64,000 bases of DNA from Chenopodium formosanum (GCA_024500155.1 CM044860.1:1224501-1288500); one strand, 5' to 3'. Positions 1-13,000 are shown, counted from the stretch's first letter. The notes: a model not told the origin generated them from the sequence alone. A program made the numbers and translations.

Positions 1-113
1 CATAATGATAGTATGATATTAATTAATCAAATCATTAACTATAAACAAACTATTTCTTAAACTTCAAATCATTTGCCAAATGTCTCATTCAATAAAGCCT
101 CTTATTCCATATC

Positions 114-246
114 TTAGGGTCCGTTCTGATTTATTGAACTGAACTAAAATGATTGGAGGTGAACTGAAGTGTTTATGAGTGAAGAAAATTAGGAACTGTA
201 TTGAAGTGAACTGAATTGAAATTAAGCTGAAGATAATAGGCCCTAA
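114..246. mobile_element. Short MITE-like inverted-repeat element
   Basis: A stretch of about 130 bp opens with TTAGGGTCCGTTCTGATT and closes with a sequence whose complement begins TTAGGGCCTATTATC. That gives loosely matching terminal inverted repeats around an interior rich in GAACTGAA-type words. Related half-copies occur near 22981-23050 and 26075-26110. No coding capacity is visible. The superfamily is not assignable because no clear target duplication is seen. Confidence 0.4.
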
Positions 247-969
247 GTCACTACTAATTGACTAATATGATTGATATCCAAATCCCTGGCCTCTACTCAA
301 TGTCAAAATTAAAACCTTCCATTTAAAAACTTCATGCAATTAAGTTACTAACATCATTTTCAATTTCAAATACGTCTTTTCCTCGTTATCTTTTCTTTTA
401 CATAAACCCGCTTGAATGCTTTATAGTACGTTCACCAACTCATTTTTTTTCCTATTTACCTACGTTTATCGAAATAGGGGATGACTACCCAATTGTTAAC
501 CATAACAATAAACCCTTGGATCCAACTTTCAAAAGTATCAATGACAAAATTGACAATAAAGTTCCCACCTCATTAACTAGAAGTGGCCGATTCTCATGAG
601 TTTTATGGACCACTATATAGAGAATTATGCATGAATGAGATCTTACAACAGGAAGTAGCAACAAAAGGGACCCACATTCTGACCACTCTCATATAAAAGC
701 TATGAAAATAAAATATGTAACGAGTTAAGTGTAAGTTAACATCACTCGATATGGGCAATTCTAGCTATTATGATTTGGAATAACCTTGATATTTAGAGGT
801 AATTAGGTATATATAAATTACTAATTTAGCACATATGATATGGATCTTATCACATGAGAATAATAGAGTGATAAATGGAAAAACAATGAAGTGTTAGGTA
901 TAGCATTGAGATGCTTTTTTCATTTTTTATTTTTTTTTTTTATTTTTTTATTTTATTTTTAATCATGGA

Positions 970-998
970 TATTATTATTATTATTATTATTATTATTA
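970..998. repeat. (ATT)n microsatellite
   Basis: About nine to ten perfect ATT units sit in an AT-rich flank just after an impure poly-T tract (about 917-960). It is a likely length-polymorphic locus. Confidence 0.9.
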
Positions 999-1093
999 AA
1001 TGTATATAAAGACCATAATTTCACTCTTAAAACCTTACTTTAAATCTCATCAGATCATTTTTCACTCTCGTTTATTTCACTCAACTAATACTC

Positions 1094-1312
1094 AGGCCCT
1101 GTTCTATTCACCTTATTTCCACTTATTTCAGGGTTAATATGTTCAGATAAGGGTTAATAAGTTCAGATAAGATAAGTCCAGGAAAAATAAGTTCAGATAA
1201 GTTGTGATAAGGGTTAATCAAGGCTACCCAATTTAATTTATAACTAAAATAAGTTCTAATAAATTCAGATAAGTTCAGATAAGTAAAAATCAAGTGAATA
1301 GAACGCACCCTT
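1094..1312. mobile_element. MITE with GTTCTATTCAC inverted termini
   Basis: The left end reads AGGCCCTGTTCTATTCACC and the complement of the right end reads AGGGTGCGTTCTATTCACTT, so the termini are about 17-bp imperfect inverted repeats. The interior contains several copies of GTTCAGATAAG. The short open frame across it is only a by-product of that repeat. Termini of this style occur in plant MITEs of the PIF/Harbinger or hAT groups. I could not define a target duplication. Confidence 0.55.
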
Positions 1313-2940
1313 AGTAGAAAAGTATAATAAAATCTAACGAATACCTCCATAAATCTGTTTCTTATTATGTGCAACAAGGAAATAACTTTTGTAACAGAGA
1401 TAGTACATATATTAAGGAATAATTAAGGGCAAAAGGAGTATATTGTATTTGTTCAATAATTAGTGTCCTAACATTTACTTGAATTGTTGAATCAATTACC
1501 CATATAGTCATATTATATAGTAGGGAAGGAAATGTGACTATTAAATAAGGGTTGCCCTTAAAATAATTTTAGATATTCTTTAGGATGTTCTGATTTAGAT
1601 CTTTTAGGTATTTTTTGTCCATGATAACTAGTTTAGGTTATGAGTCATCAATAGCCTAATAATAGCACTAGCCATTTGATTAGTTATTTGGAATACTTAG
1701 GTGAACTGTTCTATTCTGGTTTCTCCATTAAATATCATTTTCTTATTAAGTTCGTCTCTCATGGAACTCAAAAATTAGTCTAAGTAATAGCTAAGGCTTC
1801 AAATCAAAAGAGGCATAAATATTTTGGGTTTAGTCGTTTAGAAGTGTACAATTTGCACACAATTACTGCGGTAGATCTAAACCTCGGTTAATAATGTTGG
1901 ACGTTATTTATGGATCCAAGAAGTTCTACTTTTTTTCAACAATTTTCGCTATGCAATATTATGGGCGTTAGGAAACTTTTTCCTTCGTGTTTTTTATAAG
2001 TTTTCTAACAAAATTTTATTGTGCGTTATCATAAAGGTGGTGTTGAATTTGATTTGATTTGATATATGATGTTGTTTAATTATATAATAAATCAAGGCCA
2101 TTAAGATCATTCAACCTATGAGCTTGCTTAAACTAACAATTAACGATCTTAAAGTAACACCCTCTATGTTACTTATAGGTTAAGGACTCTTAAACCTAAA
2201 GAAAAGGATTGAGTAAGACATGTAAATAAAATCTCCATTATTATGTATTCTTACCTAAACCACCTTTATGTACAGAATCTTTGTTTTCTATGCCCGTTTC
2301 TTATGGTTTATGAATCCAAAGGAAAATCTCAAGCTAATCTTGAAGCATACTTATTGCATATTTACCTCTCATTTAGAACAATACTTTACTTACCACAAAG
2401 TTAATTAGATCGCTTCAAATCTAGTTGTAATTCTTCTAATGATTAGATAATCTATTTCACTATCTATCAATGTATCAGATCAAACCAAGTACTCCCTCAA
2501 CTCCATATTACTCCATCATTCTAATTACCTCTACTTTATCCATCTTATTATTCTTACTATAAAGTACTTCGTAGTATATAAGATGTTTGATTTGACCTCT
2601 TGCATGTTTTCAAAATATTTTCATCACATTTACAAGCATATTTTAGAAAAATTAACAGTTAAAATTGACTATACATTATCAAGCATGTCTAGTCAAAATA
2701 ATGCAAAATAATCCAAGTTGTATTATCCGGATCTTTACTAAGCAAAAATGGGGACAAAAGTGGGCTCTTTTGTAGAAATATAATTGGGTCACATTTTGAA
2801 ACAACAACCCAACACTAACTCCAATGAAAATTCCCAAAGAAAGCCCCATCCTCAAAATGGCTATCCTATTTTTTTATTTTTTTTTTGTGAAAGGATTGAT
2901 ACGATATACCAAAAAAAAAAAAAAAAAAAAAAAGTAAAAG
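1313..2940. other. Intergenic, no gene seen
   Basis: AT-rich DNA without a convincing coding frame. It has a long poly-T tract near 2865-2887 and a poly-A run at about 2910-2932. The stretch before the first MITE (1-1093) is similar apart from the repeats listed. Confidence 0.6.
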
Positions 2941-2951
2941 AGAAAAACTGA

Positions 2952-2971
2952 CACGTACTTTAGTACGTGGC
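2952..2971 (+). promoter_or_regulatory. ACGT-core palindrome (ABRE-like) in LEA gene promoter
   Basis: CACGTAC TTTA GTACGTG is a perfect 7-bp inverted repeat about 170-190 bp upstream of the start codon at 3139. Its right arm extends into ACGTGGC, the canonical abscisic-acid response element core. GCCACGCGTC follows at about 2992-3001 and could act as a second ACGT-independent or coupling-type element. LEA genes are classically ABA- and desiccation-induced through such sites. The function here is inferred, not shown. Confidence 0.55.
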
Positions 2972-3138
2972 ACTTCCTAAGACCCCAGAATGCCACGCGT
3001 CATTCAGTAAATCTTACCCGACAAAGCGTAACTCTGAAACCCAATTAAAAACCCGGATTAAGCCAACCGCTTTTGTAAGCATTAACAGTAACACTGAAAC
3101 AGAGGAAAAAAAAGAGTGAAAAAAAAAACCCTGCAAAA

Positions 3139-4711
3139 ATGATGAATTTGATTGCCATAAGTTTGATCGCAACTTCAATTGTAGTTTCTGGATTATTCTC
3201 TCCAAACCCACATAACAATGACGGAAAAGGTGATCAAGTCATCGTTAAAGGTGGCCACAGAGCGGTTGTTGTTGAGTACGGCGACGACGTCAGCGACGGA
3301 AACACAAAGGTTTTAATCAAATCACCCCAAGAACATGCCAAAGACCCGGGCCCGGGCCCGGTTGATGAGCAGGTATCCAGGGCAGCGGCATCGGTGGCGG
3401 GAGTGGCCCAAGATGTGAAGGGGAAGGCCCATGATGTGGTAACGGGCCAGACCGGGCCGCACGGGGCTCGGCCCAGGGAGCTTATATGTGATGCTTTTGG
3501 GAAGTGTAAGCATAAGATTGCTGGGGTTTGGGGTAAGACAAAGGAGAAGGCTGCCGAGGCCGAGGAGGCGGTGGAGGAAGTTGTGGATGATGTGGTGGAT
3601 AAAGCCAAGGGTTTCGCCTCGAAGGCAGGGCGTAAAGCTGAGGAGACCGCGGAGGGTGTTAGAGATGATGTGAAAGCGAAGGCAAGAAGTGCTGGGGAGA
3701 CTGCTGAGAGAGTGAGAGATAAAGCAGGGGAGAAAGTGAGGGAAACAGGGGAGAAAATGAGAGAAACAGGGGAAAATGTGAGAGAAAAAGCAGAGAGAGT
3801 GAAGGGGAAAACAGGGGAAATGGTGGAAGAAACAGGGGAGAAGATTAAGGAGCAAAGCAAGAAGGGGAAAGAAGAGTTTATCGATATCGCGAAGCGAGGG
3901 AAGGAAGTGGTGTTTGATGTAGTAAGGTATGTTAATGGAGTTGGGTATGTTTTAGTGAAGGAAACAATGGGTACATTGATGGGTGTGAGTGAGTTACTAG
4001 GGATTGCAACTGCATATGGAATGGCAATATGGGTGACATTTATAAATAGTCATGTATTAGCAGGAGTTTTGCCAAGACAACAATTTGGGATGGTTCAAAG
4101 TAAGATTTATCCTGTTTATTTTAAGGCAATGGTTGGGAGTATTGGGTTGGCATTGCTTGGACATTTGCTAGGGCATCAGGGTAACATGTTTAAGAATAAG
4201 GCTCATATGCTTCAGGCTTATAATCTTATGTCTTCTTTGCTGTTTGTTTTGGGTAATTTGCTGTTCTTGGAGCCTCGTGCTACCAAGGTAACACTTGTTA
4301 ATCTTACTTGGTTTCTTCGTTTCGAGTATTTGTCTGGTGTAATGTGAATTTGATGTATATGAGATGTTTGTGCAGGCGATGTTTGAAAGGATGAAGCTAG
4401 ATAAAGAGGAAGGGAGGGGAAGAGACCGCGTTAGTACGCCTACCAGAGTGATAGACACTGTGGTAAGTGATTCTGCTGGTGCCACTCCAACCACCACTGC
4501 CACGACTACAACCACGATTGGCACGACAACGACTGCACCATCAAAAACCTCAAGGTCTGAACAGGATAAAGCCAAGACCAAGCTAGCAAAAATTAATGAC
4601 CGACTGAAGAAACTCAACTCATTGTCATCTTTCTTGAATATCGCAACTTTAATGGGTCTCACTTGGCATCTTGTTTATCTTAGCCAGCACCTTCGCGCAA
4701 ACACTTGCTGA
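3139..4711 (+). CDS. LEA-repeat protein with TMEM205-like (DUF4149) membrane domain
   Basis: Two exons: 3139-4287 and 4376-4711, joined in phase 0 through a donor AAG|GTAACA and an acceptor TGCAG|GCG. The product is about 494 aa. Residues 1-20 are hydrophobic (signal or anchor). Residues about 133-250 are a charged, amphipathic, LEA_4-like stretch with repeated KAxE, RETGEK and VREKA units. Residues about 275-395 form the hydrophobic DUF4149/TMEM205 region, including GTLMGVSELLGIATAYGMAI and the junction motif LFLEPRATK-AMFERMK. A Thr-rich linker and a final hydrophobic segment (ATLMGLTWHLVYL) complete it. This architecture matches the plant family represented by Arabidopsis At1g72100. The likely role is a stress- or seed-associated membrane protein; the biochemical function is unknown. 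Codon use across the LEA part creates long antisense open frames, which are not genes. Confidence 0.88.
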
Positions 4712-7166
4712 ATTTCCTTTGCTGATGAATGAAGTATGCATAGTATTAGCTAAAGTTAGTCTAGTAACTTTCTGGTAGCCGTGACTTCGAGGATGTCCAT
4801 ATATTTTTGTCATTACTTTGTAGATGGTTTAATCCAAGGATCAGGAATGTATGATGTTGTTTGATTTGTAAAATCTAACAAGCTTAATGTAGTAGTTTGT
4901 GTAGAATAACACTTGTTGTTGGGATTGTAATGCAGTACAACTTTTCAGGATTGAAATTTAAATTGAAGTACAAGTAGCAATCTTACATCTTCTGCTATCA
5001 ACTGACATTTCTAAAAATGACAAAAATGAATGAAGCAGTTCATATCAAAAGAGCATCTTATTATAGTATGAAATATAAGATGTCAGTCTGTACATTTAGC
5101 TTCAGATAAGAATTCCTAAAAACTGCTAGAAATAAAAAATTGTACAGTACTAGTATAATGTAAGAAAATTTGTACTACCAACACACTCTTTTTATGTCCT
5201 GAAAAAATTTCGATTCAATTGCCAGAGAGGATCTTAAACCAACAAAAACCAGACTCCAAACATCTTGACATCGTGAATGATCCAGTTACCCCTTACCATG
5301 TCTCGCCCCAACTTAAACCACACTCCTTAAGTGAACAATCTAGTAATCAGATAAAATCTCACCGGTATGGTTTGAACTTCAATCGGATAACTATAGCCTT
5401 ATTTCAGAAGCTTGAAGTCGTAAGGAACTCTGAGTAACGGAGGAGGTCAGCAACATAGGTTAAGTGCTTTTCATTTGATGTGATGCCCTACTCAGTTGGA
5501 ACTTCAAATGCTTACGTTTTTCCTGTAATGGGGTTAAAGAAATCAGTTAATTACCAAACTCCAGATCGATAAGGTATCAGGTTATCATCCACAACAGCTT
5601 CCTATGGTTATAAGAAAATCCTTCATAAAAGGACAAATATAATAATATATTTAGGAGATGGTCAAATTTATGCACAAAATATTACGCATTTGCCTTTGTA
5701 AGCAACATAGAGATCAGAAAATTCTTTAAAAAGGGGCTGGATAAGAAACAGCAGAATCCAAAGAGAGTCCAGGACGCAATAAGCTCTTGTATGAAGTCAA
5801 TACCAACTAAGTTCTTTGTGGACTAACCTACCGGACGATGGGGACATTAAACTATTAAAGGACCTGTTCTAATCCGCGATCTCAGCTGCCAACCACAGTA
5901 CTCATGATCTTGTAGAACAAAACCAAAAATTACCTTTTGAATTACAGAAATGTAGGTTTATTACAAAATCAGCAATAGTAGGATTTGAGAAAGCTTAAGT
6001 GATAAGAGTCCTTTCTTGGCCTGGGAGTTTGGGAGTCATTTTTTTTTCAACCATAAATTACTAGTATAATAAGAAGGGCAGGATAAGGTACACATACGCA
6101 CTACAATATCAACATAATCCAAACCCTCACGACCCTTAAGCACTTTGAATGCATGTAGTCTCACACAAGCTATTTCTAGTTTGACCCTCAGTTTATAATG
6201 CAACTACAATTTAATGCTGTACTTCTAAACAAACCAGAAATGCAACGGCATAATAACTTCAATTTATTTCATAAGACAATATTCGTATTGACTTTGTTAC
6301 TCCATTCAACTCTTTTATTTAGCATTTTGAGGAGCATGGATGGATAAGGTCCATAAGAAGGTCTTGCGTAAAAAATTGATGCTACAACATATATTCAAAG
6401 CAAAACAGAAAATAAACAAAGAGATAAAGTGTTCAATTCGCACCTCAAACCCTCTTCCACTACGCTCCCATGACAAGCAGCAGTAAGAACTCCAACAAAA
6501 ATGATGTGATCAAGGGAAAGTATGTTCTTTAGTCAGTTTGAACAGATTCAAGACCTTATATTGCATTCACGATGTGCATGACTTGAGATCATCATGTACA
6601 CAAGATAACACTTATCAGATTTGCACTTCACATGGGACACACAAGGTTAATGCTCTCCACATTAGCCACATTGTGATCACAGTTGCCAAGAAACAATATC
6701 TTGCTTGAAAGTTATGTCAAAAAAAATCCAATGCAACAACAATATCCGAACAATCATAAAAGCTTCATAAGTAATCATTATCTTTGATGTCACCTTGTCC
6801 ATGTGGGGATGAGCTTTCTTGGGAAGGACAATCTAGAGCAATTGCCATAACCTAGAGAGTAGAGATACACAATCCTGTCTCGGTGATGACTCCACACCAT
6901 TAAAGAGTATGAATTGATCCTTGAGGCACTTCACAATGTCATGAGGATTTCCAGCTTGAGAGAAATTGTTTCACCTTGCTATTATCATTATGCACTACAC
7001 TATTCTCCACACTAATTCACAAGAGTTCATACAATACAAATGACCTATACATATATACCCTATAATTGTCTTCAGGCCAAACTGATATTTCTTATATATG
7101 AGATCAAAGACTCTCCTCTTTATAAAACAGGACATTTCAATTCAGTGTCACATTAATCCTCAAGTA
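4712..7166. other. Intergenic, includes 3' UTRs of both flanking genes
   Basis: This lies between two convergent genes. The first few hundred bases after 4711 and before 7167 should be 3' UTR. The remainder has only short open frames with no recognisable domain, such as the 72-codon frame near 5219. I see no RNA gene or transposon ends. Confidence 0.6.
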
Positions 7167-8414
7167 TCATCGGGGAGCAAATGAAACAGTGATTCCATCA
7201 GGAAGACCAATACCCTGAGCCCAGGTCTTAGACTCCAAGTAATACTTAGATATCCAACCGGCAACTTGACCCATATCTGGCCTTCTGTCAGGATCCTCTT
7301 GCAAACACCCTAATGCCACCCGAACCAACCCCTCTGCCACCTCAACCGGATACGAATCTCTCAACCTCCTATCAATCCACTGCCTCAATTTCCCAGCTCC
7401 ATCCCCCACCGCCTCTCTTGCTGTTTCAATCAATGAAACCTTCCGAAAAATGCCCTTGTCTGAATCAACATGAACCTTCATAGGCTCTTCCCCAGATAAT
7501 ATCTCTAATAGCACCACCCCGAAAGCAAAAACATCCGACTTCAACGTGGGAATCCCCGTTGTCTGAAACTCAGGCGACATATACCCTCTCGTCCCCACAA
7601 ACTTCCCCACCGCACTACCCACCCGTTTAAGAACCTGGAAATCCAAAGTCTCATCATCTTCCTCCATGATGGCCTCAGGAACCTCCCCACACAATTGGGC
7701 AGTCCCAAAATGGCAAATCTTAGCAACTAAAGCAGGTTCCTCAGATACAACAATTGAGCTACTTTTAATATGATTATGAACAAACCCACTTTTAAATCCA
7801 GCAGAATTATGCATATAATCCAACCCATCAGCAATCGCAGCAATAATTTGAACCCGGGAAATCCAATTCGACAAAACAGTAAAATTAGGGTTTCTAGGGT
7901 TTCTCAAACAATCATTCAAACTAGCACCAGAAATAAACTCATAAACAAGATAAATACAATTCCCACTAACAGAAGCTCCATTAAGCTTAACCAAGCTAGC
8001 ATGATGAGACTTACAGAGGAGAGAGAGTTTTCGTCGGAGCTCCGAATTATCAATGGGTCGCCGAAGTTTGCGCTGGGTAACAACTGATTGTTTCTTATTA
8101 ATTAAACACTTCCAAGAGGTTGAAGAAGATGAAGATGAAAAGGGTTTTAGCAGAAAATTCTTAGTAGCAGATCGAATTTCAGAAAGATCATAAATATGAG
8201 GATTTTCTGGGAGTGAATATTTGAGACTAGATAACGAATTTCTGCTTGAAATTGAGGATGATTTTGAGTTGAATTCATTGCTTCTGCTTTTACTCTGGCT
8301 TCTGCTTCTACTTGAGGGAGAATTAATATCAGAAGAGGTGAAATTCTGGGCAGATTTTCTGGGTTGAATGATGTCAGAGTTCTTAGATTTTGATCGGAAC
8401 ATAGAGAAACACAT
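7167..8414 (-). CDS. Intronless receptor-like cytoplasmic pseudokinase
   Basis: A single exon of 415 aa beginning MCFSMF; Cys2 is a possible palmitoylation site, and no transmembrane segment is seen. Residues 20-70 are Ser-rich and disordered. Residues about 75-395 are a kinase fold of the LysM-RLK/RLCK type: the STATKNF-like entry (RSATKNF, 81-87), VYEFISGASL, GTRGYMSPE (274-282), SDVFAFGVVLLEILSG (293-308) and DRRPD (376-380). Catalytic residues are missing. There is no glycine-rich loop (a Ser run at 93-100). The VAxK lysine position reads VTQRK. The HRD motif is HNH (213-215) and DFG is CHFG (234-237). The fold is complete and uninterrupted, so this looks like a maintained pseudokinase and not a decayed gene. 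It probably acts as a scaffold or regulator in receptor signalling, but partners are unknown. Confidence 0.87.
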   Translation of the reverse strand: MCFSMFRSKSKNSDIIQPRKSAQNFTSSDINSPSSRSRSQSKSRSNEFNSKSSSISSRNSLSSLKYSLPENPHIYDLSEIRSATKNFLLKPFSSSSSSTSWKCLINKKQSVVTQRKLRRPIDNSELRRKLSLLCKSHHASLVKLNGASVSGNCIYLVYEFISGASLNDCLRNPRNPNFTVLSNWISRVQIIAAIADGLDYMHNSAGFKSGFVHNHIKSSSIVVSEEPALVAKICHFGTAQLCGEVPEAIMEEDDETLDFQVLKRVGSAVGKFVGTRGYMSPEFQTTGIPTLKSDVFAFGVVLLEILSGEEPMKVHVDSDKGIFRKVSLIETAREAVGDGAGKLRQWIDRRLRDSYPVEVAEGLVRVALGCLQEDPDRRPDMGQVAGWISKYYLESKTWAQGIGLPDGITVSFAPR

Positions 8415-10048
8415 AGATAAAATCTGGGGATTTTATGTAATGAAGTTTGAGAATTATAAATTTTGAACTTGGGATTAATGGAATTTTGGGATTTGGTGAA
8501 TGGAATTGGAATTTGACATAAAAATATACATGAAAGTTTGAAGAAGGATAAAACAGAGGAACAGAGTAGGAGAAGTTGGTCAAACATTCCTGTGACAAAA
8601 AAAAAAAAGGAAGCTTGGAAGAAACTTTCTAATTATAGCATGGGGTTGTGAGATGACTCATGTTTTGTTTGATTAATGTTTGGAGGCCTAATTTCTGAGG
8701 GTTTACTACTCCGTAATACACTACCAGTACGTAATAGTGGATGACACAGGATTACGGACTATGATTTCAATACTCTCTCCAAGTTTAAGTACTACTCGTA
8801 CTTTGTATTTGCATTGCTTTGACCTTATGCATTACTTAGTATTTACACTGTCTTTAAATAGTCATGTCTCAACAATTTTAAAATATTCCATTTTGAGTAA
8901 TGGTAAAGAAAAGATCATGTGATACATTGACGTTTTAAAAAACGTCTTTTAATATATTAGTATAGATGGCCAATGTGTCGGTATAAAGTTGATTTAAAAA
9001 TTAATAACACTACTCTATATAAGAAAATACTTTAATGACGTGAGGCTTTTGAGATGAGCAAAAATTACGAAGTAGTAGTTGTGATTGATGAATGGGTAGT
9101 TGACTATTTTATTAAAAAAAAAAAAAAAAAAAAAAATTCTAAAGAGTGGTGTACTTCAAAAAATTGGACTAGAAGTGAAATTCGTGTGTACTGTCATATG
9201 CACAATATAGTATTTGTGCCAATTGCACAATTTACGCCTGACCTGATAATCGGATAAGGGCTAAGGCCTATGGCCAGGCTTACATTATTAGGTATAATTC
9301 CATATAGTTTGCCTCTATAGCCTATAGGGCCAGTTTATTCCCAATGTCCACCAGAAATTGCTCACGGAGTCACGAATAAACCTAGTTTAGGTGGCTAGGT
9401 GCACTCGAAAATAACTAAGAATTTGCAACACATTGCTAACCATTGACTGATACATGTAGTACAGTGGGTTAGTGGCTGTAGCCAAGTAAGATCGAATGTG
9501 CCATGTGATTTACAAAATCTTGATTCAAAAAACTTTACCAATCATTTAATAAATTACATTGGCCTTGATGAGCCAAAAGATTATTAGATTATCTTCAGGT
9601 GCATAATAACCGAACGCATCATGGCAATGTTTTACAATGTTTCTATCTAATCCCCATTTGGGAGCTTCTACATATGTGCAGTGCAGACATTACAGTAACA
9701 AAAACACCAAACTTGAATAATCTATGAAGCTCCTACAATACTAAGCTAGAATCATAGTGTACAACATACTAACAAGTACAACCTCACCAAGCAAATTATA
9801 CAACATGAGAAGGGGTCGCCACCATAAAAACTGTGGGGGGCTTCGCCAATGAAATTCGACACTTGTTATGAGGCTCGGTTTCCCTTGAGCAAATTCTACA
9901 TGTTTCACAATGCAACATACTGTGCACCGAGCTTAATTTCTTGCAAATATGTAGCACCAATGAATTATAGCATCAGAAACCTTGGTGGGACATCATAACT
10001 TAGTGTACACTAACAAAAACGAAGCTGCTCAATGATCTTCTTTCAAAG
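8415..10048. other. Intergenic: pseudokinase promoter and bHLH 3' UTR
   Basis: 8415-8600 should carry the 5' UTR and proximal promoter of the minus-strand pseudokinase gene. 9600-10048 likely holds the 3' UTR of the bHLH gene. Between them is AT-rich DNA with a poly-A run at about 9114-9135. No further gene is seen. Confidence 0.55.
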
Positions 10049-13000
10049 TCAGCTTTTGGCAATGCATTTGCATTTCTTCTGCTGCTCTGTAAGGTCCTGC
10101 AGACGTAGAAGTCGTTGGTCAGTCAAACCAGCAATAAAGAGGATGAACAAATTTATGGCTTTGATTTGGGAAACTCAATAATTTTGCAGATGTAAGATCT
10201 AAAGGAGAATATTTTGATTCCGACAAATCAGGAAATAGAAGCCAGGATGATGGATATAGTTTGTAGATTCGCAGTCATGCCTTTTCTCCAGTCTGCCAAA
10301 GTACAGAGGAAAATGACAATAATAAACATACCAGTATTTGCTTTTGCAGATTCTTCACATATTCCACAGCCTCTTCTAGCATGTCTGCAGTATTTGTTTG
10401 CTGCCAAGAAGATAGAGCGTATCAGATGAGGGGGAATGAAACCCTAAAAGGAGCTTCAGAAAGATCAAAATTGATCGAATCATATAATGCTAGAAAGTTT
10501 GATATTGAGAGGAACATTGACCATGCATACACAAGAAAGAACACACGGTGATCAATTAAATTATTCATCCTTCATCTTCTTTGAAGAAAGACAGCGAAAA
10601 AGAATACAAATGGGCATAGAAGAACATAGCCAATGCACAAGATAGGTCTAGTTTAACCAATATTACTGGATATGTGTTGATATGGCTCATTGTAGTAGAA
10701 ACACTGGACCTTATATCAGTTTACTTGTATTACTGGATATGTGTTGATATGGCTCATTGTAGTAGAATCACTGGACCTTATATCAGTTTACTTGAAGATA
10801 TCTTTAGTGGTAGTTGATCAATCCACTTTGTTATCCCAAAATCACAGTGATCATATGTTGCAATTCATTCAATCCTTTTTCATTTAGTCACTAGAGAGAG
10901 GAACTACAAAATCTGTAGCCTTATTACATCTATTGGATTATACACTTGTACCACTATTAAACAGATTGAGCAAAACTCGATTACTCGAATCATCTATGAA
11001 CTCCTTCAGCCAGTCAGAAACCAGTAGGGCTATGTTCTCTCTCCCTCTCACTCTCTCCTCCCAGCCATTTCTTAATAATTGCATTAATTCCTAATATGGA
11101 AAGGACACACCTTTATTATTTTTCTTCCCCTTCATGTATCCACTTGCCCCAATTTTATGTAATACAATACTACTTTTCCATCCCTATTTTTAGATTATGA
11201 TAATACTACTTTTACTTCCCATACCCCTCACAAAAGCTCTGCAAATATGCAATACTTGTGCAAACCCAAGTGACGAGATAAATTAAGAGCACAGGGAGTA
11301 GAATATAAAGAGAACAAGAGGATGTTAATTAAATAGCAAAAGAGTGTTTGTCAGATAATATCCTTGAAAAAGATTACTTTGAGAGGAACATAAAATTCTA
11401 TATTTTGTTTGGAACTACTTTACATTATACTTTTGGAAGTTGAGGCACAGGGGATCTGAGGTAGCTAGAACATCCCACACAGTTCAAAGGTCAGGAGATC
11501 GAATCCGACAACTCCACAAGTGCTCTTAGTGTGGAGTCCTTAGAAAGCAAAATGAGAGAAAAAGACAAATATATATGAAGCATGTGCCTTATCCTCATGA
11601 TCAATGCCAAATAATTTGAAACAATCAACTTTTCCACCGAATACAGGCAAAAGGTAGGTTTGTGTACCAAAAAATTTGGTTAAAGGTGGTTTCCATAAAA
11701 AGGAAAGTTGTTCCTCACAAGTTGACCTATAAAAAATAAACTACCAGATAAATTTACATTGGTTAACAGGAATGGATGACAAAAAGTCATGCAAGCATCA
11801 ACTATCACAGAAAGAAACTATTGATGTGGCAATTGTAGCTTCCTGAGGTAGCACCTGTTCAAGCAAAAGCAACGCTCGTACTAGTAATCAGATTAAAATC
11901 TGACGATAACTAGCTTTTTTCCAAGACAGGGTGATGAGATAACCAGCAGATACCGACATCAATCTAGAAATTCTTTTGTTTGATTGTTTGTTTGAGAGAA
12001 GTAGGTATGGCTAAAGAAAAAGTTACATCAGAGAAGTCTATTTGGATTCCATGTGATTGTCAATCACACCACTAAATATACATGACAAAGAGTTGTGTCA
12101 CACATGAAGAAGAAAATCAAATGATATAAAAAGAAAATCTGCCCATATGACTATAGTAACAGGCTATCAGCCATATCAGTGGAAACCTTGATTACCAATG
12201 GTAGACAGAACCAACCTTCACTTTCACAAGCAAATACTACCACACAAGGCATAAAAAGTCTAGCACAAGAATTTTGGAGGTTGGACAAGGCATTCGGTAA
12301 AGACAGCAGCTTTTTTGTACTTTTGTGAAAGGATGAATTAAGGAGTGCTAACAGGGCACAGTTTCCAACACACTGATGCAAAATCATAAAATCCTGATCA
12401 GTTCACAAGTTTTTAACCAATGACCATGTTCCTCGAGATTTAATCTGCAAACTGCAATACATAAAAAACCTTAAAGCAGCAATCAGATGCCCAATACACT
12501 TACATTTTTCAGCTAAGTATCAAAACATTAACATTCAACTGCTAAGTTCTCTTCCTGCCAACCGACTTAATGAAAACTCGAATCACCACAATTTATATCA
12601 TTTAAGGACTTCATAACCTATCAAGCCTATCTCAACCAAAAATAGAGAAGCAAAAGAAAAACATACAGCAAAACCTTTCCCTACAAATGCAAGACCTTAT
12701 CCCTACATAAATATGATAGTGAAGCTTAACATGAGTGCTTACAGATCTTCAAATCTATAAATATCTTCCTTTGCCAGATAATGAAGAGCAATCCCTTTAA
12801 TCAACAATTTGAGCAATCTCCAATGAATAACAGTTCTCCTTTCTATTCTTGATTGGTTCCCCACCCTCTCTATTTGTATTTTTCATCTTATCTTCTTCAA
12901 TTCTCTTCTCTAACCTTCTACCGTATACCTTTTTCTGTTAAAGACCCAATCTACTGCAAATCTGCAATTGCCCCTCAGTTACAAGTAAACTGTATCAGAG

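Noticed and set aside
3234..3860. Two long minus-strand open frames (208 and 177 codons)
   Set aside because: They lie antisense to the LEA repeat of the real gene and consist of Ser/Phe/Pro runs that mirror its Lys/Glu/Gly codons. There is no start context or domain.
11440..11620. Possible tRNA or SINE (GGTCAGGAGATCGAATCCGAC resembles a B box)
   Set aside because: No matching A box at the right spacing, no cloverleaf, and no poly-A or target duplication.
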